8,987 bases of DNA from Holosporales bacterium (GTDB lineage: Bacteria; Pseudomonadota; Alphaproteobacteria; RUG11792). This document shows positions 1 to 6,178 of this stretch, in pieces. A model generated the notes under the pieces. The model worked only from the letters and a program-made list of their open reading frames with translations. It made no database searches and was not told where the DNA came from. Every line of letters begins with the position of its first letter. The stretch's first letter is position 1. The DNA lies in contig JAIROR010000092.1 in assembly GCA_031257415.1 (NCBI GenBank), positions 1 through 8,987 of the forward strand. Reading direction: 5' to 3'. The position numbers and the translations under genes were made by a program.

Positions 1-1325
1 ATGTATACGAAGGAGACTGGAAAAATAATGCAAGAGAAGGGAAAGGAAATGTAGTATGTGCAAATGGAAATGCATATGAAGGAGATTGGAAGAATAATGC
101 AAGAGAAGGGAAAGGTAAATATGTATGGGTAAATGGAGATGTATATGAAGGAGATTTTAAGAATGATGTAATGGAGGGAAAAGGTAAGATGAAGTATGCA
201 AATGGAGAAGTCTATGAAGGAGAGTTTAAGAATGATCTGGCAGAAGGACATGGGAGGATAATATTCTCAAATGGAGCAGTGTTTGAAGGGCAGTTTCATA
301 GAGGAAATGCAGTATTAGAAGAAGGAAGGACAGGGAACGTAAGAGAAACATACAAAAATGGAACTGTGTATGAGACGGAGATAAGAAAAGATGGAATAAC
401 GAAATTGTCCAGTGATTTGGGGGATTACGAAGGAAATGTGGCGATAAAGAAAAAAGGAAGCACCATAACAGAAGCGAGAGAAGGAAAGGGAAAGATGACA
501 TACAATGATGGAAGAATATATGAAGGAGACTGGAAGAATGGTAAAAGAGAAGGGAAAGGCAAGATAGTATATATAAATGGAGATATATATGAAGGAGATT
601 GGAAGAAAGATAAAAGGGAAGGAAAAGGCAAATATGTATTTGCAAATGGAAATGTATATGAAGGAGACTTTAAGAATGATAAAAGGGAAGGAAAAGGTAA
701 GTTAGTATCAGTAAATGGAGATGGAGATGTATATGAAGGAGATTGGAAGAATGATGTAAAAGAAGGAAAAGGCAAGAAGACATACAAAGATGACGGAAAA
801 GGAAAGACGATATATAAAGTATACGAAGGAGACTTTAAGAATGGTAACATGGAAGGAAAAGGGAAGATGGTATTTATAAATGGAGATGTGTATGAAGGAG
901 AATTTAAGAATGATAAAATAGAGGGAAAAGGAAGGAAGATATTAGCGAATGGAGGACAGGAGGTATATGGAGGTGTGATTGTACGTGTAAATATGTCTAC
1001 AGGAGAATTCAAGAATGGTAAAAAAAACGGATTAGTTAATGATATGTCAAGTGAGCCCAGAATGGTTGTGGGTAATAATTTTTATATTAACGGCCTCATT
1101 ACGACTCCTCAGCTTGTGAGAGGTCCCATACCCCTGAGTAAGCTACGAATGAGCCAGCATGCTCCGGACGAGCCCAGTAGCCCGGTAGAATCTCAACAAA
1201 ATGCTACTAATCCCAACCAGCTCAGTAGCCCGGTAAAATCTGAACAAAATGCTACTAATTCCTTTATCAAGACTACAACCGCGAAACTTCTCGACATTTT
1301 AGATATGCTAATAATTCCCCTATAA
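1..1325 (+). CDS. MORN-repeat protein, 5'-truncated by the window edge
   Basis: The reading frame is open from base 3, so the ATG at 171 is an internal methionine and the true start lies left of the window. About 440 residues are visible. They are built mainly from tandem 23-residue MORN units (consensus NGDVYEGDWKND.REGKGK.), roughly a dozen in all. The stretch at 265-480 is degenerate, with units that lost the YEGxW core (for example NGTVYETEIRKDG). After the last unit comes a non-MORN tail with two copies of a 16-residue repeat (SSPVxSxQNATN) and a short hydrophobic C-terminus (LLDILDMLIIPL). MORN repeats form elongated beta-hairpin solenoids that bind lipids or proteins. In endosymbionts they are often proposed to face the host, which is inference here. 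The coding strand is strongly purine-rich and poor in C. Export cannot be judged because the N-terminus is missing. Confidence 0.9.
   Translation, partial: VYEGDWKNNAREGKGNVVCANGNAYEGDWKNNAREGKGKYVWVNGDVYEGDFKNDVMEGKGKMKYANGEVYEGEFKNDLAEGHGRIIFSNGAVFEGQFHRGNAVLEEGRTGNVRETYKNGTVYETEIRKDGITKLSSDLGDYEGNVAIKKKGSTITEAREGKGKMTYNDGRIYEGDWKNGKREGKGKIVYINGDIYEGDWKKDKREGKGKYVFANGNVYEGDFKNDKREGKGKLVSVNGDGDVYEGDWKNDVKEGKGKKTYKDDGKGKTIYKVYEGDFKNGNMEGKGKMVFINGDVYEGEFKNDKIEGKGRKILANGGQEVYGGVIVRVNMSTGEFKNGKKNGLVNDMSSEPRMVVGNNFYINGLITTPQLVRGPIPLSKLRMSQHAPDEPSSPVESQQNATNPNQLSSPVKSEQNATNSFIKTTTAKLLDILDMLIIPL
1175..1262 (+). repeat. 48-bp tandem duplication in the MORN gene tail
   Basis: Two adjacent 48-base units begin at 1175 and 1223 (CAGTAGCCCGGTA in both). 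They encode SSPVESQQNATNPNQL and SSPVKSEQNATN followed by divergent residues. The period is 16 codons, so the frame is kept. The repeat is Ser/Asn/Gln-rich and unlike the MORN units before it, which suggests a flexible linker. Confidence 0.75.
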
Positions 1326-1385
1326 AGATTACAATTTTGATGAGACTTTTCGCCCTTTTAGAGCTGAAATACGTTGATAACTTAA

Positions 1386-1422
1386 GGTCTATTGAAAGCT
1401 TGTGTCAAGTTTTCAATAGACC
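1386..1422. terminator. 17-bp hairpin between convergent MORN and ftsY genes
   Basis: Arms at 1386-1402 and 1406-1422 pair over 17 positions around a 3-base loop (TGT). The only non-Watson-Crick position becomes G-U in the plus-strand RNA. It sits 60 bases past the MORN stop and about 125 bases past the ftsY stop, as expected for a shared bidirectional terminator. No clear T run follows on either strand, so it could instead be an RNA-stabilising hairpin or a repeat element. A second inverted pair (CGTTGATAA at 1372-1380, TTATCAACG at 1445-1453) encloses it. Confidence 0.5.
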
Positions 1423-1547
1423 AAATTCATTTAGTAATGCTGAATTATCAACGATACTTCAGTTTTCAATAGTCAGCTTTGTCTCGCATCTGTTTGGACT
1501 CGGACACTATTTGAAAGATTTGGCGTAACCTTTGACGAAGTTACCGC

Positions 1548-2354
1548 TTAATCAAATACGTTATCCAGGAATTTAGATACAGAAAATGGCTCTATATCGT
1601 TGAAGGATTCGCCGGTTCCGACAGCCACGATCGGTATCTTGAGATCGTTTATGATGCGTACGATTGCCCCCCCTTTGGCATTGCCATCGATTTTATTGAG
1701 TATTATTCCGGAGATATTACACATCTTCTGGAATTCGGTAACTTGTTCTATGGCATTTTGCCCTGTTGTAGCATCGATTGTTATATATGTGTATTCTGGG
1801 GCTGTATCGCGTATTTTCTTTGCGACCGTTGAAATTTTTTTAAGCTCAGCCATGAGATTATAGTTATTCTGGAGACGACCGGCTGTATCTATAAGAAGGA
1901 TGTCTTTTCGCGTTGTGAGAAGGGCTTCATACGCGACGCTTGCCGGATCTCTCGATTGGGCTACTGCAAACATATTGTTAATTCCAAGCTTTTTCGCCAT
2001 AATTGACAATTGTTCGGTTGCGGCAACTCTAAATGTATCGCAGGCCGCGATGTCGACGCTCAGTCCTTTCTTCATGAACATATTGGCCAGCTTGGCAACC
2101 GTTGTTGTTTTGCCAGATCCGTTTACCCCAACAAGCATAATCGCTGTGGGACAATTGAACGATTCTGGTATCGCCGAGACGCCTCCCGACAGCATATTGG
2201 AGATTATTTCTTTTATCGTCATTTTACGGTTCTTTTTTAGGATACCTATGATCTTTTCCGCAAGACCGGGGCCAAAATCAGCCTCGATCAGTATATCCTC
2301 GAGCTTGCCCAAATCCTCATTTTTTTTGATTCTTATTTTTTTAAAAAACCACAT
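1548..2354 (-). CDS. ftsY: Signal recognition particle receptor FtsY (short NG-domain form)
   Basis: FtsY is the SRP receptor GTPase that docks ribosome-SRP complexes at the inner membrane and hands nascent membrane proteins to SecYEG. All SRP-GTPase motifs are present in the 268 residues: P-loop GVNGSGKTT (76-84), DTFRVAA (106-112), DTAGR (156-160), DATTGQNA (194-201), NKIDG (220-224, the G4 motif) followed by NAKGG, and VGTGES (245-250). There is no acidic A domain. The N domain starts almost directly at the second helix (LEDILIEADFG), so the first N-domain helix is short or missing. The ATG at 2354 is the earliest possible start, because an in-frame TGA lies 9 bases upstream (2361-2363). 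The gene follows uppP by 14 bases, so the two are probably co-transcribed. Confidence 0.96.
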   Translation of the reverse strand: MWFFKKIRIKKNEDLGKLEDILIEADFGPGLAEKIIGILKKNRKMTIKEIISNMLSGGVSAIPESFNCPTAIMLVGVNGSGKTTTVAKLANMFMKKGLSVDIAACDTFRVAATEQLSIMAKKLGINNMFAVAQSRDPASVAYEALLTTRKDILLIDTAGRLQNNYNLMAELKKISTVAKKIRDTAPEYTYITIDATTGQNAIEQVTEFQKMCNISGIILNKIDGNAKGGAIVRIINDLKIPIVAVGTGESFNDIEPFSVSKFLDNVFD

Positions 2355-2368
2355 AATCTTTCATAATC

Positions 2369-3142
2369 TCATAAAAAATAAAGAAATATTCCAATGCAAC
2401 ATCTGTAAATTGACAATCCCAAAAATCCTTTCTTCTCCATAAATTTAACGCATGGAATAATTGCTATTATGCTTATGATCGCCGTTATAATCATTCCATA
2501 CAGATTGTTTCCGGAGAATATCTCCAGAGGTCTTGGGGTCTTGCAGAGCTCAAGACACAAGGAGCCAAGTATACTCGGAACCGCCAGGAAGAGGGCAAAA
2601 GATATGGCTTTCTTTCGGCCGAGCGACAACATCCGCCCCGAGGTTATGCAAATTCCAAGACGACTTATTCCTGGGAAAATAGCCAATGCCTGAAAGATTC
2701 CCACGATGAAGGCCTTCGACGTAGAGATTTCTGATTTTTTAGGATTTACGGAAATCTTGTCTATCACATATAACAGTATTCCAAAGAAAATACACGAAAA
2801 GCCCATGATTTTATTGCTATCGAATTCTTTAACATAATCACGAGCAAAATATCCAAGAATCACGACAGGAATGGTTCCAGCGACAAGTTGCCAGAAATAC
2901 GTTGTATTTACACTTTTTTTTCTCGAGAAGATCGCGACAACTATGTCTGCTATTTCGGACCTGAAATACAGGAGTATTGCAAAAAGGCTGCCAACATGCA
3001 GAGCTATTTTGAATGAGAAGCTGAAGAAAGCGAGGCCCAGAAATTTCTGGGCAATTATCATATTGACGGCCGAGCTTACAGGCAACAACTCGCCTATCCC
3101 CTGTATAAAGCTGATAACAACCGTTCCTAAATTAGTTCCCAT
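2369..3142 (-). CDS. uppP: Undecaprenyl-diphosphatase UppP (BacA family)
   Basis: This 257-residue polytopic membrane protein dephosphorylates undecaprenyl diphosphate to regenerate the lipid carrier for peptidoglycan precursors. The first family signature is Q14-GIG-E18-LLPVSS, matching the (E/Q)xxxE-x2-PVSS motif. The second is FPGISRLGICIT (156-167), matching WPGxSRSGATIS, with the key arginine kept as R161. Length and hydrophobic-helix pattern fit the family. Compared with the E. coli enzyme as I recall it, three conserved positions differ: His30 is N27, Ser175 is L162 and Thr178 is C165. The ATG at 3142 follows GAGAG (complement of 3152-3156) by 9 bases. It is the first gene of a probable uppP-ftsY operon with a good promoter at 3222-3250. 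Its presence implies that the organism makes some cell wall or another Und-P-linked polymer. Confidence 0.93.
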   Translation of the reverse strand: MGTNLGTVVISFIQGIGELLPVSSAVNMIIAQKFLGLAFFSFSFKIALHVGSLFAILLYFRSEIADIVVAIFSRKKSVNTTYFWQLVAGTIPVVILGYFARDYVKEFDSNKIMGFSCIFFGILLYVIDKISVNPKKSEISTSKAFIVGIFQALAIFPGISRLGICITSGRMLSLGRKKAISFALFLAVPSILGSLCLELCKTPRPLEIFSGNNLYGMIITAIISIIAIIPCVKFMEKKGFLGLSIYRCCIGIFLYFL

Positions 3143-3221
3143 ATTTACTTACTCTCAAGTCCATCCTATTCCCAAATCCACAGTGTCAGCTGTATTAATC
3201 CAAAAAGTACTTTGACAGCAA

Positions 3222-3250
3222 ATTATACCATCAAAAGGAGAAGGCGGCAA
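3222..3250 (-). promoter_or_regulatory. Sigma-70-type promoter for uppP-ftsY
   Basis: On the minus strand TTGCCG (complement of 3245-3250) is followed after exactly 17 bases by a perfect TATAAT (complement of 3222-3227). The predicted transcript would start near 3215, giving a leader of about 70 bases before uppP. No experimental support is available. Confidence 0.5.
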
Positions 3251-3383
3251 TAGTGCTGCAAAGGCGTGTACAAGTCGCATTTTGGACAGCGAAAAGACAT
3301 TTTATTTCGCAATGACTTTCCTCCAGGCTAATCTCTTTGGCGAAAACTATAAAAATGTATATTTTATTTTTGCTATACAATGC

Positions 3384-3593
3384 TTATTGCTTCTTGAAAA
3401 ACTTTTCTAATTCTGTTACACTGCCATTAATTGGTGTGATTGTAAAATTTGCGGAACTTTGGGTTCTTCCCCGTGGTAGTCCAACTTGGGGTAATCCAAT
3501 TTGGGGCAATCCAATCGTCGTAGTGATGGTGTGATATGTGTACTCTTCAAATAGTCCTTCTATCTGCTCCTCTAGCTTTGGTTTTGTTGTCAA
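3384..3593 (-). CDS. Possible small repeat-containing ORF, 69 aa, doubtful
   Basis: This frame encodes 69 residues: an acidic start (KLEEQIEGLFEEY), a Thr/Ile stretch, a GLPQIGLPQVGLP repeat from three 15-bp units, and a basic end (LEKFFKKQ). I recognise no family. For it: plausible codon use and protein-like composition. Against it: the only available start is a TTG with no ribosome binding site, its first 19 codons overlap the antiporter start on the other strand, and the opposite strand is also open here (3337-3534, giving WGNPIWGNPI). It could be a real small protein, a remnant, or chance. Confidence 0.22.
   Translation of the reverse strand: MTTKPKLEEQIEGLFEEYTYHTITTTIGLPQIGLPQVGLPRGRTQSSANFTITPINGSVTELEKFFKKQ
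3394..3422 (+). promoter_or_regulatory. Candidate promoter for the antiporter gene
   Basis: TTGAAA (3394-3399) and TACACT (3417-3422) are separated by 17 bases, about 115 bases before the antiporter ATG. The same -35/-10 pairing type (TTGAAG-17-TACACT) occurs upstream of map. The -10 box is only a partial consensus match, so confidence is modest. Confidence 0.3.
3471..3515. repeat. Three 15-bp tandem units
   Basis: Units at 3471-3485, 3486-3500 and 3501-3515. The last two differ at a single base (TTGGGGTAATCCAAT and TTGGGGCAATCCAAT). The first is more diverged. The period is a multiple of three, so it is frame-preserving on either strand. Confidence 0.7.
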
Positions 3594-4753
3594 TAGCTTT
3601 TATGCCGTTAATCTGCGAATCTTTTTGGAGTAAATATGAAGCCGCAATACTTTCTTCGCTGGCAGGGGTATCGATAATACTGACAGTATCTGGAATAGAT
3701 TGTTTCCGTGAAATCTTGCACAGCACCATAGTAGATGACTACATCCCTTTTATAATTATGTTGTTCACGCTATACACATTGATTCACGGAATACGAATTG
3801 ATATTTTGGCGAAGGCAACTCCAATGAATAACGTTATATTTCTGGCTGCTGGCAGTGTTATCGCATCTTTCATTGGAACAACTGGAGCCTCAATCCTTCT
3901 TTTCAGGCCGTTTCTAGAAATGAACAAGCACAGGGAAAAGAAGGCTCACCTGGTGGTATTTTTCATTTTCCTGGTCTCCAATATTGGGGGGCTTCTAACG
4001 CCACTCGGCGATCCCCCACTATTACTCGGATTTATCCATGGCGTTGACTTTTTCTGGTGCCTGCAGAATTTGTTCTCTTCGTGGGCAATATACGTTTCGT
4101 CGTGTCTAACGATTCTGTATCTTGTCGATAGGCACATTATCAAAAAAGAATTGAATAACGTGATAACGGAACCATTTAGTCTGAAAATTACTGGGATGTT
4201 CCATATATTTCTGACATGTGTGGCAGTAATTGTGTTGTTTCTCAGTTTTAAATACAGTTCTATAGTTTTGCTGCTTCTTTCCGGTATTTCAATTATTAAT
4301 GCTCGCAAGAAACACGAGGTAGATGTGTTGCTCTTTAAGAATGTTGCTGTGACTTTTTTTGTTATTTTCGTAACAATGGCCCCAGTTATTTTCATATTAA
4401 ATGAGCATTCCGATGCTATTCACCTGATTACCGGCACCAGCGCTAGAACCTATTTTTGGCTGTGTGGAGCCGCCTCATTCTTTTTGGATAATGCCCCGTC
4501 ATACCTACTGTTCTTTAATCTAACGGGGGAAAGTGCCCACAATCTGATGCACGTCCAGCCTGTTCTTTTGAAAGCAATATCCCTTGGGGCTGTTGTGATG
4601 GGCTCCATGACGTATATAGGAAATGCCCCAAATTTGATGATTCGTTCGCTTGCAATTAAGGCCGGAATTGAGATGCCAACATTTATAGGGTATATTGGTT
4701 GGGCGTCGCTGGTAATCCTTCCGATAAGCATAATCATAACGTTGTTCATGTAG
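3536..4753 (+). CDS. Ion-transporter-superfamily membrane antiporter (CitMHS/NhaD-like)
   Basis: This integral inner-membrane protein of 405 residues has roughly 11-12 hydrophobic segments. Signature stretches are GTTGAS (114-119), a long SNIGGLLTPLGDPPLLLGF motif (148-166), FFLDNAPSYL (315-324) and GSMTYIGNAPNLMI (356-369). Duplicated re-entrant motifs of this kind (TPxGDPP and the later GNAPN) are typical of the ion transporter superfamily, which includes sodium/proton antiporters of the NhaD type and the putative citrate transporters (CitMHS_2). Sodium/proton exchange is the most likely role, but a carboxylate substrate cannot be excluded by sequence reading. The ATG at 3536 lacks a strong ribosome binding site, though the first helix begins directly after it. 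The gene stands alone on the plus strand and is divergent from uppP. Confidence 0.85.
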   Translation: MCTLQIVLLSAPLALVLLSIAFMPLICESFWSKYEAAILSSLAGVSIILTVSGIDCFREILHSTIVDDYIPFIIMLFTLYTLIHGIRIDILAKATPMNNVIFLAAGSVIASFIGTTGASILLFRPFLEMNKHREKKAHLVVFFIFLVSNIGGLLTPLGDPPLLLGFIHGVDFFWCLQNLFSSWAIYVSSCLTILYLVDRHIIKKELNNVITEPFSLKITGMFHIFLTCVAVIVLFLSFKYSSIVLLLLSGISIINARKKHEVDVLLFKNVAVTFFVIFVTMAPVIFILNEHSDAIHLITGTSARTYFWLCGAASFFLDNAPSYLLFFNLTGESAHNLMHVQPVLLKAISLGAVVMGSMTYIGNAPNLMIRSLAIKAGIEMPTFIGYIGWASLVILPISIIITLFM

Positions 4754-4783
4754 CAGAACGGTTGTGTGTGTTATACATAACCA

Positions 4784-4852
4784 CCAAAAGATTGCCCGAG
4801 AGGAGGCAAGTTGCCGTGTGTATTTCTGGTCGGGAAGATTCACAATCTTTCG
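4784..4852 (+). repeat. Dispersed hairpin element, copy A
   Basis: This element runs from CCAAAAGATTG (4784-4794) to CAATCTTTCG (4843-4852), forming inverted ends. Inside are a mini-hairpin GGCAAGTTGCC (4805-4815) and a CCCGA/TCGGG pairing. It is clearly related to the segment at 6109-6178, with the shared block TATTTCTGGTCGG. It begins 31 bases after the antiporter stop and may also act as its 3'-end structure. Confidence 0.7.
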
Positions 4853-4872
4853 TTAATTGAGTATAGGCGCAT

Positions 4873-4931
4873 GCTTTGAGATAAATCAGGATCAGAGCGT
4901 GGATCCACGCGCTTCGGGATAAATTAGGAGC
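4873..4931. repeat. Direct repeats flanking a perfect 14-bp palindrome
   Basis: Two 21-base segments (4873-4893 and 4911-4931) match at 17 of 21 positions and share the core GATAAAT. Between them is the perfect palindrome GCGTGGATCCACGC (4897-4910). The second direct repeat abuts the palindrome directly. The function is unknown. It could be a protein-binding site or the scar of a small mobile element. Confidence 0.6.
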
Positions 4932-5073
4932 CTCTGGAACTTTGGACAAAACCTGAACAGGACGCTGCCGATAGCACAAATTCGTTCAATAACGCCAAGT
5001 CATCAACGATTTGCCAATTGAACTTCGACAGCGCCGCTGAGTTTTTATTGGCTTCCCCAAAGAAGTCAGGCAA
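4924..5073 (-). pseudogene. Possible 49-codon ORF or gene remnant
   Basis: On the minus strand a frame opens just after a TAA, begins with TTG (complement of 5071-5073) and ends at TAA (complement of 4924-4926). The peptide has protein-like composition: MPDFFGEANKNSAALSKF at its start, then WQIVDDLALLNEFVL in the middle. There is no ATG and no ribosome binding site, and I recognise no family. Its 3' end overlaps the second 21-base direct repeat. It is most likely a decayed fragment or chance. Homology would decide. Confidence 0.2.
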
Positions 5074-5111
5074 GAATTAAATGGATCTTTTTGAAATTAG
5101 CTAATAAAAGC

Positions 5112-5140
5112 TTGACAGATGCTGCATTATAAAGTATCCT
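5112..5140 (+). promoter_or_regulatory. Candidate promoter for the exported MORN gene
   Basis: A perfect -35 hexamer TTGACA (5112-5117) is followed after 17 bases by TATCCT (5135-5140), a 4/6 match to the -10 box. CTTGAC (5111-5116) and GTCAAG (5144-5149) form an inverted repeat that brackets the promoter, as an operator might. Confidence 0.4.
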
Positions 5141-5179
5141 ACCGTCAAGTTAGTTTGTATTTTTTAATGGACGTAAATT

Positions 5180-6049
5180 ATGATTGGGAAGATTCTTTTG
5201 ATTGCGGCAGTGGTGATAGCACCAGCTTGCGCAGGTGGTGGATTGGAATGGGAGTTAGTGCGAGGGCACCTAAACAATAATGAATTAGCATTGTCATTAT
5301 TGCGCACAGATGATAATAGTTTAATAGTGTTAACGTGTCCAATAGATAAAACGAAATACTCATGTACAGTATATGATCCAGTAATTGAACTTAAAAATGG
5401 AGGATTTAAGAGAGAGTATTCAAACGGAAATGTATATGAAGGAGATATGAAGAGTGAGATAATAGAAGGAAAAGGAAAGATGGTAATAGAAGGGAAAGGG
5501 AAAATGATGCTCGTAAACGGGGATACGTATGAAGGAGAGTGGAAGAATGAAGTAATGGAAGGGAAGGGAAAGTATGTATGGAGAAACGGAAATACATACG
5601 AAGGAGATTTTAAAGAAGGCGGAATAGAAGGACATGGTAAGTATATATACAAAAATAAAGGTGTATATGAAGGAGACATTAAAAATGGCATAAGAACAGG
5701 GAAAGGAATGATGGCATACTCAAATGGCAATATATATGACGGAGATTGGAAGCGTGACTTCCAAAATGGAAAAGGAACGATGATATACGCAAATGGAGAT
5801 AAATATGAAGGAGAATGGGATTTGGGCTCGAAAGAAGGACAAGGCATAATGGTATACGCAAATGGAGATAAATATATAGGAGAGTGGCTAAATAATGCAA
5901 TGGAAGGATACGGCACGATGATATACGCAAATGGCGATATATATGAAGGAGATTGGAAAGGTGGAGTAATAGAAGGAAAAGGAAAGATGACATGCGCAAA
6001 TGGAGATATATATGAAGGGAATTGGGTAGCTGGAGTGTTTGTTGGATAG
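5180..6049 (+). CDS. Exported MORN-repeat protein
   Basis: This complete gene encodes 289 residues. The N-terminus MIGKILLIAAVVIAPACA is a signal peptide with an A-C-A signal-peptidase I site after residue 18. The -3 residue is not a proper lipobox residue, so a lipoprotein is less likely. Residues 19-80 form a small non-MORN region with two cysteines (C53, C62) that could pair outside the cytoplasm. From residue 80 to the end there are nine MORN units of about 23 residues (for example YANGDIYEGDWKGGVIEGKGKM). The first carries an 8-residue internal duplication. The protein ends directly in a unit (VAGVFVG) with no tail, unlike the MORN gene at 1-1325. The exported MORN solenoid suggests an envelope or secreted, possibly host-facing, role, which is inference. 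A weak GGAC lies upstream of the ATG at 5180. The coding strand is purine-rich. Confidence 0.93.
   Translation: MIGKILLIAAVVIAPACAGGGLEWELVRGHLNNNELALSLLRTDDNSLIVLTCPIDKTKYSCTVYDPVIELKNGGFKREYSNGNVYEGDMKSEIIEGKGKMVIEGKGKMMLVNGDTYEGEWKNEVMEGKGKYVWRNGNTYEGDFKEGGIEGHGKYIYKNKGVYEGDIKNGIRTGKGMMAYSNGNIYDGDWKRDFQNGKGTMIYANGDKYEGEWDLGSKEGQGIMVYANGDKYIGEWLNNAMEGYGTMIYANGDIYEGDWKGGVIEGKGKMTCANGDIYEGNWVAGVFVG
5462..5509 (+). repeat. 24-bp in-frame microduplication inside the MORN array
   Basis: Residues 95-102 (IEGKGKMV) are repeated as 103-110 (IEGKGKMM). The eight-residue step does not match the 23-residue MORN period, so it breaks the register of the solenoid. The two DNA copies already differ at several bases. 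Confidence 0.65.
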
Positions 6050-6108
6050 CGCCAATTAGCCTACTCGGCCGCCCGTTTACTCTATTCGTTTGGGTATATG
6101 CCCGATCG

Positions 6109-6178
6109 CCAAAAGATTGTCGAGGAAAAAGCAAGTTGCTATTGGTATTTCTGGTCGGAAAAATCCACAATCTTTTGG
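6109..6178 (+). repeat. Dispersed hairpin element, copy B
   Basis: Perfect 12-bp inverted ends CCAAAAGATTGT (6109-6120) and ACAATCTTTTGG (6167-6178) enclose a 46-base interior. The interior contains the mini-hairpin AGCAAGTTGCT (6131-6141) and the block TATTTCTGGTCGG shared with copy A. It starts 60 bases after the exported MORN gene's stop. On the plus-strand RNA it could form a long stem and help end that transcript. Confidence 0.75.

Noticed and set aside
226..1012. Minus-strand ORFs of 139 and 195 codons under the first MORN gene
   Set aside because: They are mirror images of purine-rich MORN repeats: repetitive Ser/Pro/Phe/Leu peptides that follow the MORN period exactly.
1337..1528. 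Plus-strand ORF of 63 codons after the first MORN gene
   Set aside because: It starts with TTG next to ATG without a ribosome binding site, and its centre is the 17-bp hairpin. No family was recognised.
1900..2442. Plus-strand ORF of 180 codons across ftsY and the uppP end
   Set aside because: It is antisense to the well-supported ftsY coding sequence and has no motif of its own.
4746..4979. Minus-strand ORF of 77 codons
   Set aside because: It is composed of the hairpin element, the palindrome and direct repeats read in one frame.
5167..5279. Plus-strand ATG 13 bases before the exported MORN start, opening a 37-codon overlapping frame
   Set aside because: It is out of frame with the MORN gene and encodes nothing recognisable. 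The signal peptide clearly begins at 5180.
5164..5916. Minus-strand ORF of 250 codons under the exported MORN gene
   Set aside because: It has the same antisense artefact: its repeats track the 69-base MORN unit and it has no ribosome binding site or recognisable domain.
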